Source: Duganella sp. 1224
Lineage (GTDB): Bacteria > Pseudomonadota > Gammaproteobacteria > Burkholderiales > Burkholderiaceae_D
Length of the DNA stretch: 64,000 bases
Direction: 5' to 3'
NCBI RefSeq assembly: GCF_013408245.1
Contig: NZ_JACBYS010000002.1
Coordinates: 186,001 to 250,000 of the forward strand
The number at the start of each line of letters is the position of its first letter. The first letter of the stretch is position 1. The notes under the pieces were generated by a model, which saw only the letters and a list, made by a program, of their open reading frames with translations, did not search any database and had not been told where the DNA came from. Shown here in pieces: positions 18,053-26,956 of the stretch. The position numbers and the translations under genes are program-made.

Positions 18053-19177
18053 ATGGCAGAAAAAATCATCATGATGACCGAGCAGCGCGCGGATACCGAT
18101 CGCGCGCCGGCCATTCCCGCCCAACTGGAAACGCCCACCGGCCTGCTGAGCGACCGCCTGGCGCGGCCGCTGCACGACCTGCGCATCTCGGTCACCGACC
18201 GCTGCAACTTCCGCTGCGTCTACTGCATGCCGAAAGCAGTGTTCGACAATAACTACCAGTACCTGCCGCACACCTCGCTGCTATCGTTTGAAGAAATCAC
18301 CCGCCTCGCCCGCCTGTTCGTCGACCACGGCGTGGAAAAGCTGCGCATCACCGGCGGCGAGCCGCTGCTGCGCAAGAACATCGAACGCCTGATCGGCATG
18401 CTGGCCGAGCTGAAAACCATCAGCGGCAAGCCGCTCGACCTGACGCTGACCACCAACGCCTCGCTGCTGGCGCGCAAGGCGCAATCGCTGAAGGACGCCG
18501 GCCTGCAACGCGTCACCGTGTCGCTCGACGCGCTGGACAACGACACCTTCCGCCGCATGAACGACGTCGACTTCTCGGTGGACGACGTGCTGAAAGGGAT
18601 CGACGTCGCCCACCAGGTCGGCCTCGGCCCGATCAAGATCAACATGGTGGTCAAGGGCGGCATGAACGATCAGGAAATCGTGCCGATGGCGCGCCATTTC
18701 CGCGGCTCGCCCTACATCCTGCGCTTCATCGAGTACATGGACGTGGGCGCGTCCAACGGCTGGAAGCTGGACGAAGTGATCCCCTCGGCCGAGGTGGTGC
18801 GCCGCATCAGCGCCGAGATGCCGCTGCAACCGGTGGCCGCCAACTACACCGGCGAGACGGCGTCGCGCTGGCGTTACGCCGACGGCAGCGGCGAAATTGG
18901 CGTGATTTCAAGTGTGACCCAGGCATTTTGCGCCGACTGTACTCGCGCGCGCCTGTCAACTGAGGGTAAACTGTACACCTGTCTGTTCGCCACCAGCGGC
19001 CACGATCTGCGCGCGCTGCTGCGCGCGGGCCGCAGCGATGCCGAAATCAGCAGCGCGCTGGCGCAGCTGTGGCGCGCGCGCGGCGACCGGTATTCGGAGC
19101 TGCGCACCAGCCAGACCGAGGCGTTCAAGCGCGAGCGCAGCGCCAATAAAGTGGAAATGTCATATATCGGGGGATAG
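18053..19177 (+). CDS. moaA: GTP 3',8-cyclase MoaA
   Basis: A 374-residue radical-SAM enzyme for the first step of molybdenum-cofactor synthesis, GTP to cyclic pyranopterin precursor. The N-terminal cluster is CNFRCVYC and the C-terminal cluster region is [18 protein letters not shown]. It ends in Gly-Gly, as required for MoaA activity. A 40-residue leader precedes the core; ATG codons at 18053, 18071 and 18074 are alternatives. The MobA-MoeA gene begins at the TTG directly after its stop. Confidence 0.96.
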   Translation: MAEKIIMMTEQRADTDRAPAIPAQLETPTGLLSDRLARPLHDLRISVTDRCNFRCVYCMPKAVFDNNYQYLPHTSLLSFEEITRLARLFVDHGVEKLRITGGEPLLRKNIERLIGMLAELKTISGKPLDLTLTTNASLLARKAQSLKDAGLQRVTVSLDALDNDTFRRMNDVDFSVDDVLKGIDVAHQVGLGPIKINMVVKGGMNDQEIVPMARHFRGSPYILRFIEYMDVGASNGWKLDEVIPSAEVVRRISAEMPLQPVAANYTGETASRWRYADGSGEIGVISSVTQAFCADCTRARLSTEGKLYTCLFATSGHDLRALLRAGRSDAEISSALAQLWRARGDRYSELRTSQTEAFKRERSANKVEMSYIGG

Positions 19178-19178
19178 T

Positions 19179-21131
19179 TTGTCTTTGAAGAGCAGGGTCA
19201 CGGGACTGGTACTGGCGGGCGGTCGCGGCACACGCATGGGCCGGGTGGACAAGGGCTTGCAGCCGTTTCGCGGATCGACGCTGGTGGCGCATGTGCTGGC
19301 GCGGCTGACGCCGCAGGTGGCCTCGGTGGCCATCAACGCCAACCGCAACCTGCCGCAGTATCAGGCCATTGCCGGCGCGGCGCCGGTGCTGCCGGACTTC
19401 CTCGATGGTTTTGCCGGGCCGCTGGCCGGCCTGCAGATCGGTCTGCAGTTCTGCCCGACCGAATTGCTGCTGACGGCGCCGTGCGATTCGCCGTTCTTCC
19501 CACTCGACCTGGCCGAGCGGCTGCACGCGGCCATGCAGGCCGAGGGCGCCGATCTGGCGATGGCGGTGACCATGGAGCGCGATCCCGAGCAACCGGACGC
19601 CGCGCCGTTCCGCCAGCCGCATCCTGTCTTCAGCCTGGTCAAGGCCAGCGTGCTGCCGCAGCTGGACGCCTACCTGGAGACTGGCGCGCGCCGCATGGAA
19701 GGCTTCTACAAATCACTGCGCGTGGCCGAGGTACTGTTCGACGACAGCGCCGCCTTCGGCAACATCAACACCCTTGAAGACCTGCAGCGCCACGAGCGCG
19801 CAGCCGCCGTGAGCGCGCAGCAGCCGGACGCCGCCGCGCCCGCCCATGCGCCGGCTGCAGCGCTGTCGGCGCGCCGCGCCCCGGACGGTGACCCGGCCGC
19901 GCTGGACGTCGACGAGGCGCGGCGCCTGATCCGCGAGCGGATTGCCCCAGTCGAGGCCACCGAAACACTCCCGCTGCTCAACGCCCTGGACCGCGTGCTG
20001 GCCGCCGACATCATCTCGCCGATCAACGTCCCGGCCTACGACAACTCGGCGATGGACGGCTACGCCCTGCGCGGCGCCGACCTGCCGGCCGACGGCGCCG
20101 CGCCGGTCACGTTCAAGACCATCGGCGTCGCCTACGCCGGCCACCCGTTCACGCAAGCGCCGCGCCAGCACGAATGCGTGCGCATCATGACCGGCGCCGC
20201 CATCCCGCCCGGCTGCGACAGCGTACTGCCGCAAGAGCTGGCGACAACCATAGCCGGTGACAACGTCACCATCGCCGCCAACGCCATCCGCGCCGGCGCC
20301 AATCTGCGCCGCGCCGGCGAAGACCTGAAGCAAGGCGGCATCGCCATCGCCGCCGGCAAGCTGCTGCGGCCAGCGGACCTCGGCCTGATCGCTTCGCTCG
20401 GCATCGGCCAGGTCACGGTCAGGCGCAAGCTCAAGGTCGCCTTCTTCTCCACCGGCGACGAACTGCGCTCGCTCGGCGAACCACTGGAGGAAGGCTGCGT
20501 CTACGACAGCAATCGCTACACCCTGTTCGGCATGCTGCAGCGCCTCGGCTGCGACGTCATCGACATGGGCGTGGTGCGCGACGACCCGCCAGCGCTGGAA
20601 GCCGCGCTGCGCGCCGCCGCGAACAACGCCGACGCCATCATCACCTCCGGCGGCGTCTCGGAAGGCGCGGCCGACCACACGCGCGACATCATGGCGCTGC
20701 TGGGCGATGTCGCCTTCTGGAAGCTGGCCATGCGCCCCGGCCGGCCGCTGGCCTTCGGCAAGGTGCAGGCGGAGCAGGACAGCGCCTGGCTGTTTGGCCT
20801 GCCCGGCAACCCGGTGGCCGTCATGATCTCGTTCTACCTGTTCGCCCGCCCCGCCCTGCTGCGCATGATGGGCAGCGACAGCACGCTGCAAACGCTGCAG
20901 GCCCGCGCGACCGAAAGCATCCGCAAGCGCCCCGGCCGCACCGAGTACCAGCGCGGCATCGTCAGCACCGCTGCCGACGGCACGCCGCAAGTGCGCCTGA
21001 CCGGCGCCCAGGGCTCGGGCATCCTCAGCTCCATGACCGAGGCCAACTGCATCGTCGTGCTGCACCACGCGCAGGCCAACGTCGCCGCCGGCCAGATGGT
21101 CGACGTGCTGCTGTTCGACGGCCTGACCTGA
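19179..21131 (+). CDS. MobA-MoeA fusion: molybdenum cofactor guanylyltransferase / molybdopterin molybdotransferase
   Basis: One uninterrupted frame of about 650 residues holds two enzymes. Residues 1-207 are MobA (LVLAGGRGTRMGRVDKG nucleotide site, TAPCDSPFFP metal site), which adds GMP to Mo-molybdopterin. Residues 208-240 are an Ala-rich linker. Residues 241-650 are MoeA/Glp (YDNSAMDGYALRGADL, VRIMTGAAIPPGCDSVLP, AMRPGRPLAFGK, LFGLPGNPVAVMISF), which inserts molybdate. The start is probably TTG at 19179 behind a GGGGGA ribosome-binding site; TTG at 19185 is an alternative. An internal GTG at 19809 could restart MoeA but has no ribosome-binding site. The MoeA loop reads SGGVSEGAADHT instead of the usual SGGVSVGEAD. 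Confidence 0.9.
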   Translation: MSLKSRVTGLVLAGGRGTRMGRVDKGLQPFRGSTLVAHVLARLTPQVASVAINANRNLPQYQAIAGAAPVLPDFLDGFAGPLAGLQIGLQFCPTELLLTAPCDSPFFPLDLAERLHAAMQAEGADLAMAVTMERDPEQPDAAPFRQPHPVFSLVKASVLPQLDAYLETGARRMEGFYKSLRVAEVLFDDSAAFGNINTLEDLQRHERAAAVSAQQPDAAAPAHAPAAALSARRAPDGDPAALDVDEARRLIRERIAPVEATETLPLLNALDRVLAADIISPINVPAYDNSAMDGYALRGADLPADGAAPVTFKTIGVAYAGHPFTQAPRQHECVRIMTGAAIPPGCDSVLPQELATTIAGDNVTIAANAIRAGANLRRAGEDLKQGGIAIAAGKLLRPADLGLIASLGIGQVTVRRKLKVAFFSTGDELRSLGEPLEEGCVYDSNRYTLFGMLQRLGCDVIDMGVVRDDPPALEAALRAAANNADAIITSGGVSEGAADHTRDIMALLGDVAFWKLAMRPGRPLAFGKVQAEQDSAWLFGLPGNPVAVMISFYLFARPALLRMMGSDSTLQTLQARATESIRKRPGRTEYQRGIVSTAADGTPQVRLTGAQGSGILSSMTEANCIVVLHHAQANVAAGQMVDVLLFDGLT

Positions 21132-21146
21132 GCTGATCTGACGCCT

Positions 21147-21767
21147 ATGCCGCCACGCCTCCAGGTGCGCCAATTGCAATCGCCGCTCGCCGGCCCGTAC
21201 TCGTTCGCGCTGGCGGCCGGCCAGTGCGCCACCATCTCGGGCCCGTCCGGCGCCGGCAAGAGCCTGCTGCTGCGCATGCTGTGCGACCTCGATCCCAACA
21301 CCGGCGAGGTGCTGCTGGACGGCACGCCGCGCAACAGCATGAGCGCGCCGGCATGGCGCGCGCAGGTGGTCTACCAGCCGGCCGAACCGGCATGGTGGCT
21401 GCCCACTGCCGGCGCCCACTTCAAGCCCGGCCAGATCCCGCGCATGCAGCAACTGCTGCCGCAACTGAACCTCTCGCCCGCGCTGCTGGAACAGGAAGTA
21501 AGCCGCCTCTCCACCGGCGAACGCCAGCGCATGGCGCTGATCCGCTCACTGGCCTGCGATCCCAAGGTGCTGCTGCTGGACGAACCCACCGCCGCGCTGG
21601 ACCCGGAGTCGGTGACCGCCACCGAGGCGCTGCTGCACCGCGAGGTGGCCGCCGGCCTGTCGCTGATCCTGGTCACGCACTCGGAAACGCAGGCGCACAC
21701 GCTGGGCCACCGCCACATGACGATGCGCGACCGCCAGCTGACCTGGCACGATGAGGACACGGCATGA
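21147..21767 (+). CDS. fetA: ABC transporter ATP-binding protein FetA-like (iron export)
   Basis: A 206-residue ABC ATPase with Walker A GPSGAGKS, signature LSTGERQRMALIRSLA and Walker B VLLLDEPTAALD. It overlaps the following permease gene by ATGA, and that permease is FetB-like. In E. coli FetAB (YbbL/YbbM) exports iron and increases peroxide resistance. The ATPase is somewhat shorter than most importers, as is usual for this pair. It starts 15 bases after the MobA-MoeA gene, so it may belong to the same transcript. Confidence 0.85.
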   Translation: MPPRLQVRQLQSPLAGPYSFALAAGQCATISGPSGAGKSLLLRMLCDLDPNTGEVLLDGTPRNSMSAPAWRAQVVYQPAEPAWWLPTAGAHFKPGQIPRMQQLLPQLNLSPALLEQEVSRLSTGERQRMALIRSLACDPKVLLLDEPTAALDPESVTATEALLHREVAAGLSLILVTHSETQAHTLGHRHMTMRDRQLTWHDEDTA

Positions 21768-22561
21768 ACACCATCCAGCCCGGCGCCACCGACCTTGCCG
21801 TCGCCTCCTCGCTGGTGATTCTCAACGCCGGCATCTCGGCCTACCTGGGGTTGCGCATGCAGCGCATGATGTTGTGGTCCGCCGCGCGCATGGTGGTGCA
21901 GCTGCTGCTGGTGGGCCTGGTGCTGCGCTGGGTGTTCGCGCTGGCCTCGCCCGCCGCCACGCTGGCGGTGGCGCTGCTGATGATCGTCGCCGCCGCGCGC
22001 GAAGTGCTGGCGCGGCCGGCGCACAGCCTGCGCGGCTGGCCCGGCGTGTGGCTTGCCACGGGCAGCGTCGGCCTGTCCAGCATCGCCACCGTGGTGCTGG
22101 CGCTGCTGACGGTGCTGCACCCGACGCCGTGGTACGAGCCGCAATACGCGGTGCCACTGATCGGCATCGTGCTGGGCAACGTGCTGAATTCCGCCAGCCT
22201 GGGGCTGGACACCTTCTACGGCGGCGTGGTCAACGCGCGCGCCGTCATCGAGGGCCAGCTGGTGCTGGGCGCCACCCGCACCGAGGCGCTGGCGCCATTG
22301 ATACGCGACTCGGTGCGCAAAGGGCTGATCCCGATCATCAACCAGATGTCGGCGGCCGGCATCATCACCCTGCCCGGCATCATGACCGGCCAGATCCTCG
22401 CCGGCATGGATCCGATGGACGCGGTGCGCTACCAGATCCTGCTGATGTTCCTGCTGGCCGGCGGCAGCGGCATCTCGGTCACGCTGGCGGTCTACCTGGC
22501 CGCGCGCAGCATCACCGACGACCGCCAGCGCCTGCGGCTGGAACGGTTGACGAACCGCTGA
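21764..22561 (+). CDS. fetB: ABC transporter permease FetB-like (iron export)
   Basis: A 265-residue membrane protein of the UPF0014/YbbM family with about seven hydrophobic helices. Recognisable segments are GIVLGNVLNSASLGLDTFYG and GATRTEALAPLIRDSVRKGL. Its ATG overlaps the fetA stop (ATGA). It converges on rmuC with 24 bases between stops. Confidence 0.88.
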   Translation: MNTIQPGATDLAVASSLVILNAGISAYLGLRMQRMMLWSAARMVVQLLLVGLVLRWVFALASPAATLAVALLMIVAAAREVLARPAHSLRGWPGVWLATGSVGLSSIATVVLALLTVLHPTPWYEPQYAVPLIGIVLGNVLNSASLGLDTFYGGVVNARAVIEGQLVLGATRTEALAPLIRDSVRKGLIPIINQMSAAGIITLPGIMTGQILAGMDPMDAVRYQILLMFLLAGGSGISVTLAVYLAARSITDDRQRLRLERLTNR

Positions 22562-22585
22562 CGTCGAACGCCGCGCCGCGCCGGC

Positions 22586-23863
22586 TCAGGCGTCTCCGTC
22601 CAGGTCGTGGCGGTCGAGGTCCGCGCCCATCAGCAATTGCGCCTGCTCGCTCGGCAGCGCCTCCACCGTCTTCAGCTTGCGCGCCATGGCGCGACTGCGG
22701 GTTTCGGCCGATTCGATATTCTTGGCGGCGCGTTCCAGCGTCAGCTTGGTGGCGGCCAGCACGTCGCCGAACTTGGAGAACTCGGTCTTCACCGCGCCCA
22801 GCACCTGCCACACTTCCGACGAGCGCTTTTCCAGCGCCAGCGTGCGGAAGCCCATCTGCAGGCTGTTGAGCAGCGCCGTCAGCGTCGACGGGCCGGCGAT
22901 GCTGATGCGGTGCACGCGCTGCAGCTCGTCGGCCAGGCCGGGACGGCGCATCACTTCCGCGTACAGGCCCTCGGTGGGCAGGAACAGGATGGCAAAGTCG
23001 GTGGTGTGCGGCGGCGACACGTACTTCTCGGAGATGGTCCTGGCCTCGACCCGCACCGCGCGTTCCAGCTCGCGGCCGGCCAGGGCCACGCCGTCGGCAT
23101 CGGCGCTGTCGGCCGCTTCCAGCAGGCGCTCGTACTGCTCCTTCGGAAACTTGGCGTCGATCGGCATCCACACCGGCGTGCCGCTGTCGTTCTGGCCCGG
23201 CAGCTTGAGCGCGAACTCCACGCGCGCGCCGCTGCCGGCGATGGTTTCGACGTTCTTCGCGTACTGGTCGGGCGTGAGCACCTGCTCCAGCAGCATCTCC
23301 AGCTGCACCTCGCCCCAGGTGCCGCGCGTTTTCACGTTGGTCAGCACGCGTTTCAGATCGCCGACGCCCAGCGCCAGTTGCTGCATTTCGCCCAGGCCCT
23401 GGTGCACACGCTCCAGCCGTTCAGACACCTGCTGGAACGACGCCGTCAGACGCGACTCCAGCGTGGCGTGCAGTTTCTCGTCTACCGTCTTGCGCATCTC
23501 TTCAAGGCGCGCGCCGTTGTCGGCCTGCAGATCCTTGATCTTCAGTTCCAGCGTGGCGCGGATCTCTTCCATGCGCTGATGCATGGTGTCCGAGAACAGC
23601 TTGAGGCTGCGCGCCTGCTCGTTGCGGCTGACCATGCCCTGCGCTTCCAGCTGGCGGCGCATGGCCTCGAACTGCTGCACAGTGGCGGCGTTGCTGGTCT
23701 GCGCGGTGGTCTGCAACTGCATGCGCACTTCGCGCTCCACGCGTTCAATGCGCTCGGCCAGATCGCCCCCCGGGCTGCTGCGGGATCGCAGCAGCGCCAG
23801 CACCTGCAGCACGATCACCGCCGCCAGCGCGGCCAGCAAGACGAAAAACTCGATGGAGGTCAT
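22586..23863 (-). CDS. rmuC: DNA recombination protein RmuC
   Basis: A 425-residue protein with one N-terminal membrane helix, a long coiled coil (about 30-150) and the RmuC nuclease-like domain (TRGTWGEVQLEMLLEQVLTP, then MPIDAKFPKEQYERLLEA, then DFAILFLPTEGLYAEV). RmuC limits inversions at short inverted repeats in E. coli. It ends the minus-strand run jqsA-trHb-rmuC. Confidence 0.93.
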   Translation of the reverse strand: MTSIEFFVLLAALAAVIVLQVLALLRSRSSPGGDLAERIERVEREVRMQLQTTAQTSNAATVQQFEAMRRQLEAQGMVSRNEQARSLKLFSDTMHQRMEEIRATLELKIKDLQADNGARLEEMRKTVDEKLHATLESRLTASFQQVSERLERVHQGLGEMQQLALGVGDLKRVLTNVKTRGTWGEVQLEMLLEQVLTPDQYAKNVETIAGSGARVEFALKLPGQNDSGTPVWMPIDAKFPKEQYERLLEAADSADADGVALAGRELERAVRVEARTISEKYVSPPHTTDFAILFLPTEGLYAEVMRRPGLADELQRVHRISIAGPSTLTALLNSLQMGFRTLALEKRSSEVWQVLGAVKTEFSKFGDVLAATKLTLERAAKNIESAETRSRAMARKLKTVEALPSEQAQLLMGADLDRHDLDGDA

Positions 23864-23867
23864 GGAT

Positions 23868-24269
23868 TCAATCCGGCTTGTTACGCATCCAGTCGGCGGT
23901 CTGGAAGAAGGAATTCATCAGGCGCACGCGCAGTTCGGTGTCGATGCCCACGTCCTCCATCGCCCACGCCATGCAGCGCAACCACTGGTCGCGCTCCTGC
24001 GTGCCAATGGCGAACGGCATGTGGCGCATGCGCAGGCGCGGATGGCCGTGCGCCTGCTGATACAGGTCCGGCCCGCCCATCCAGCCGCTGAGGAACATGA
24101 ACAGGCGCTGGTTGGCATTCTCCAGCGAGGGGCCGTGCACGGAGCGCAGCAACTGGAACTCGGGTTCGAGCTCCATCAGATCATAAAAGCGGTCGACCAT
24201 CGCGCGGACGGTTTCCTCGCCACCGATTACTTCATAGAGGGTACGGGATTCTTCAGTCATACCCGCCAT
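23868..24269 (-). CDS. Group II truncated haemoglobin
   Basis: A 133-residue haem protein of the TrHb2 class. The proximal-His segment is HGHPRLRMRHMPFAIG, with the conserved Tyr in the VDRFYDLM region and the W of RDQWLRCMAWAM. Such proteins bind oxygen or nitric oxide. The ATG at 24260 (MTEESRTLYEVIGGEE) is an alternative start. It begins only six bases after the jqsA stop, so it probably shares the jqsA transcript and with it any regulation by the FNR-type box upstream. Confidence 0.9.
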   Translation of the reverse strand: MAGMTEESRTLYEVIGGEETVRAMVDRFYDLMELEPEFQLLRSVHGPSLENANQRLFMFLSGWMGGPDLYQQAHGHPRLRMRHMPFAIGTQERDQWLRCMAWAMEDVGIDTELRVRLMNSFFQTADWMRNKPD

Positions 24270-24275
24270 GATAGC

Positions 24276-25508
24276 TTATACGAGGGCCAGCTTGCGCAGC
24301 CGGCGCGTGGACGACCAGCTTTCCAGATCCACCTGGCCGCGGATCGCCTCGCAGGCGAGGACGATGCGCGCCAGCTGCGCGCCATCCAGGCCCGAATTGA
24401 GCGTCAGCCGCACCAGCGAGCGGTTCTTCGGCGTGGCCGGCGCGCAGAACATGGCGCCGTAGACGCCGTGGTTTTCCAGCAGCTTGCGCAAGGCCAGCGT
24501 CTTCGGCTCCGGGCCCGGCTCCAGCGCGATGATTTGCTCGGTGCCGTCGCTGACGTTGTAGCCCAGCGCGCCCAGCTCCTCGCGCAGTGTGCGCGCGCTG
24601 GCGTGCAGCGCGGCGCGGCGCCCATCGGCGGCGGCGATGAAGTCGATGGCGGCGTCGAACCACGCCAGCTCGTGCCCCAGCAGGCAGGAACTGAAAATCG
24701 CCGGCCGCGACTCGGACAGGAAGTAGCCCTTGAAATGACTGGAACAGGTAATAAAACCGGCGCGGCCGGCGAACGCCTTGGCCAGCGAGGCGGTGCGGAA
24801 GTGCACCCGCTCGCTCAGACCCAGCGCCGCCACCAGGCCGGCGCCGCGCGGCCCGTGGGTGCCCAGCGAGTGCGACTCGTCGACGATCAGCATGCAGCCG
24901 TGGCGCTCGGCGATCTCGGTCAGCGCCGCCAGCGGCGCGAGGCTGCCGTTGGTGCTGTACAGCGCGTCGACCACGATCAGGCCGCGCCCATGGCGCTGCA
25001 GTTGTTTCTGCAGATGCTCGACATCGTTGTGCAGGAAGGACACCGGCAGCGCGCCGGCCGACTGCACGCCTTCCCACAAGGACGCATGCGCCTGCATGTC
25101 CAGGTATACCGGAATGCCCGGCCCGGCCAGCGTCTGCACCAGGCCGACGTTGGCGGCCCAGCCGGACTGCGCCAGGATGCCATCCTCGGCGCCCATGAAG
25201 CGCGCCAGCTTGCGCTCCAGCCGGTGCTGCGGGCTGCCTTCCTGCAGGTACACGGCCGACATCAGCATCTCGCCCTGGCTGTGCCGCAGCGCCTCCACCT
25301 GGGCGCCGACCAGCGCCGGCTCGCCGGCCAGGCACAGGTAGTCGTTCCCGGCCAGCAACACGGCGCCGGCCGGAGTCGGTTGCCAGGCGTGCGGGTGCTC
25401 GCCGCCCAGCAATTGGGCGATCCGCGTGACGTAGTGCAAGTCCATGCGGCGGGTGACGAAGTCGGGGAAGGACGAACAGGGTTGGTGGTCGGCAATAGCG
25501 TAGGTCAT
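24276..25508 (-). CDS. jqsA: Alpha-hydroxyketone autoinducer synthase (CqsA/LqsA/JqsA type)
   Basis: A 410-residue PLP-dependent acyltransferase of the alpha-oxoamine synthase family. It has the PLP motif DESHSLGTHGPRGAG (Asp 210, His 213) and the Schiff-base Lys 244 in FRTASLAKAFAG. The family also contains KBL and BioF, but the divergent partner genes are a five-helix histidine kinase and an LqsR-like regulator, which identifies CqsA/LqsA/JqsA. The product is expected to be a long-chain alpha-hydroxyketone signal made from an acyl-CoA and an amino acid. A good AGGAG ribosome-binding site precedes the ATG. Confidence 0.92.
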   Translation of the reverse strand: MTYAIADHQPCSSFPDFVTRRMDLHYVTRIAQLLGGEHPHAWQPTPAGAVLLAGNDYLCLAGEPALVGAQVEALRHSQGEMLMSAVYLQEGSPQHRLERKLARFMGAEDGILAQSGWAANVGLVQTLAGPGIPVYLDMQAHASLWEGVQSAGALPVSFLHNDVEHLQKQLQRHGRGLIVVDALYSTNGSLAPLAALTEIAERHGCMLIVDESHSLGTHGPRGAGLVAALGLSERVHFRTASLAKAFAGRAGFITCSSHFKGYFLSESRPAIFSSCLLGHELAWFDAAIDFIAAADGRRAALHASARTLREELGALGYNVSDGTEQIIALEPGPEPKTLALRKLLENHGVYGAMFCAPATPKNRSLVRLTLNSGLDGAQLARIVLACEAIRGQVDLESWSSTRRLRKLALV

Positions 25509-25592
25509 GGCAAATCTCCTGGAGGTTGTAACAAGAAAGATTGTTTTTTTGTGAACCGCGCAGCCACCATGCGGCTAAAAAAACTCAAAGAG

Positions 25593-25608
25593 ATTGATGC
25601 GGATCAAT
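25593..25608. promoter_or_regulatory. FNR/ANR-type box in jqsA-jqsS intergenic region
   Basis: ATTGATGCGGATCAAT is a perfect palindrome that contains TTGAT-N4-ATCAA, the consensus of FNR, ANR and related Crp/Fnr regulators. It lies 85 bases from the jqsA start and 74 from the jqsS start, suitable for control of either direction. Confidence 0.8.
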
Positions 25609-25659
25609 TACCGTTTTGATATCCCCAAACACGTTGTAAATTAAGGCGATGATGGCAAC

Positions 25660-25673
25660 TTGATAAAAGTCAA
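25660..25673. promoter_or_regulatory. Second FNR/DNR-like box just before jqsS
   Basis: TTGATAAAAGTCAA fits TTGAT-N4-GTCAA, the form often given for DNR/FNR-type sites. Its centre is 66 bases from the first box. It ends eight bases before the jqsS ATG, where a bound protein would more likely block than activate. Confidence 0.55.
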
Positions 25674-25681
25674 ACGTCATC

Positions 25682-26953
25682 ATGAAGCCAACCCTGCACG
25701 AACGCTGGAAACGCTGGCAGCACGGACTGGTGCAGTCCCTGCTGCTGTACCACGGCCGCGAGGACCATGCGACCGTGCGCGTGTTGCTGCTGTCGTGCAT
25801 CGGCACGGTGGGCATGCCGCTGTATTACGTGATCTGGCAGCACTTCTTCCCGCAGGAGTACGAGTCGCTGTCGCTGCGCCTGCTCGGCATCCTGCTGTGC
25901 GCGCTGGGCCTGTTCGCGCGCCAGTTCAGCCGGCAGATGCTGCATCTGTACCTGCTGGTCGCGCTCAGCTACATCTTCCCGTTCTTCTTCACGTTCATGT
26001 TTTTGATGAACCACGCGTCCGGCGTGTGGGGCGAGTCCTTGCTGATCGGCCTGGTGGTGCTGTTCCACTTCGACACCGGCCTGGCGCTGAGTGCCTACCT
26101 GATCGGCACCGGGCTGGCCTGCGCGGCAGCGGCGGCACTGGGCGAAGGCGACATGCTGCTCAGCCGGCAGGTGCTGCAGCAGGTGCCGATCCACTGGTTC
26201 ACCATTGCCGTGCTGTCGGTGGCCAAGATCAGCCGCCACGTTCTGGCGCAGGAAAAGCTGGCCGGCATGGGCGCCGGCCTGGCCACCGTGGCGCACGAGT
26301 TGCGTACCCCGCTCACCAGCGTCGACGCCAACGTGCGCGGCCTGCTGCGCATGATGGCCGACGCCCAGGCGCCGGGCCACAGCCCGGAGGACCGCCTGAC
26401 CATCATCGACGCGCTGGCGCGCATCCAGTTCGAGGTGCGCCACATGAACCACATGATCGACCTGTTCTTGCTGAGCGCGACGGCGGTGCGGCAAAACCTG
26501 CATCCGGTGGAGACGGTGTCGATGGAGACGGTGGTGGAGGCGGTGCTGCGGCGCTATCCCTTCTCCAGCCAGAAGCAGCAAAAGCAGGTGCGGCTGGAGG
26601 TGCGCCGCAACTTCCAGTTCGCCGGCCAGACCGAGCTGGCGGTGGTGGTGCTGCTGAACCTGTTGCGCAACGCGCTGCGCGCCGTGCAGCGCGCCGGCAA
26701 GGGGCGGGTGCGCATCATCATCGACGGCGGCCACCAGCCGCCACGCCTGCTGTTCATCGACACCGGCTGCGGCATCCCCGCCGCGCAGCTGGCGATGATC
26801 TTCCGCCGTTTTTACTCGCATCCGCCGCACAACGGCGCCGGCATCGGCCTGGCCTTGTGCCAGGAAATCATGGATGCCTGGCGCGCCAACATCCGCTGCG
26901 TATCGCGCGAGAGCGCCTATGCCATCTTCGTCCTGGAGTTTCCCACGAGGTGA
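25682..26953 (+). CDS. jqsS: Quorum-sensing sensor histidine kinase JqsS (CqsS/LqsS type)
   Basis: A 423-residue membrane kinase. Five to six hydrophobic segments fill residues 32-185, followed by the H-box VAHELRTPLTS (His 205), N-box LLNLLRNALRAV (Asn 330), G1 box DTGCGIP (360) and G2 box GAGIGLALC (385). Unlike Vibrio CqsS it has no attached receiver domain, so phosphate would pass directly to JqsR, as proposed for LqsS. The stop is three bases from the jqsR ATG. Confidence 0.9.
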   Translation: MKPTLHERWKRWQHGLVQSLLLYHGREDHATVRVLLLSCIGTVGMPLYYVIWQHFFPQEYESLSLRLLGILLCALGLFARQFSRQMLHLYLLVALSYIFPFFFTFMFLMNHASGVWGESLLIGLVVLFHFDTGLALSAYLIGTGLACAAAAALGEGDMLLSRQVLQQVPIHWFTIAVLSVAKISRHVLAQEKLAGMGAGLATVAHELRTPLTSVDANVRGLLRMMADAQAPGHSPEDRLTIIDALARIQFEVRHMNHMIDLFLLSATAVRQNLHPVETVSMETVVEAVLRRYPFSSQKQQKQVRLEVRRNFQFAGQTELAVVVLLNLLRNALRAVQRAGKGRVRIIIDGGHQPPRLLFIDTGCGIPAAQLAMIFRRFYSHPPHNGAGIGLALCQEIMDAWRANIRCVSRESAYAIFVLEFPTR

Positions 26954-26956
26954 ACC

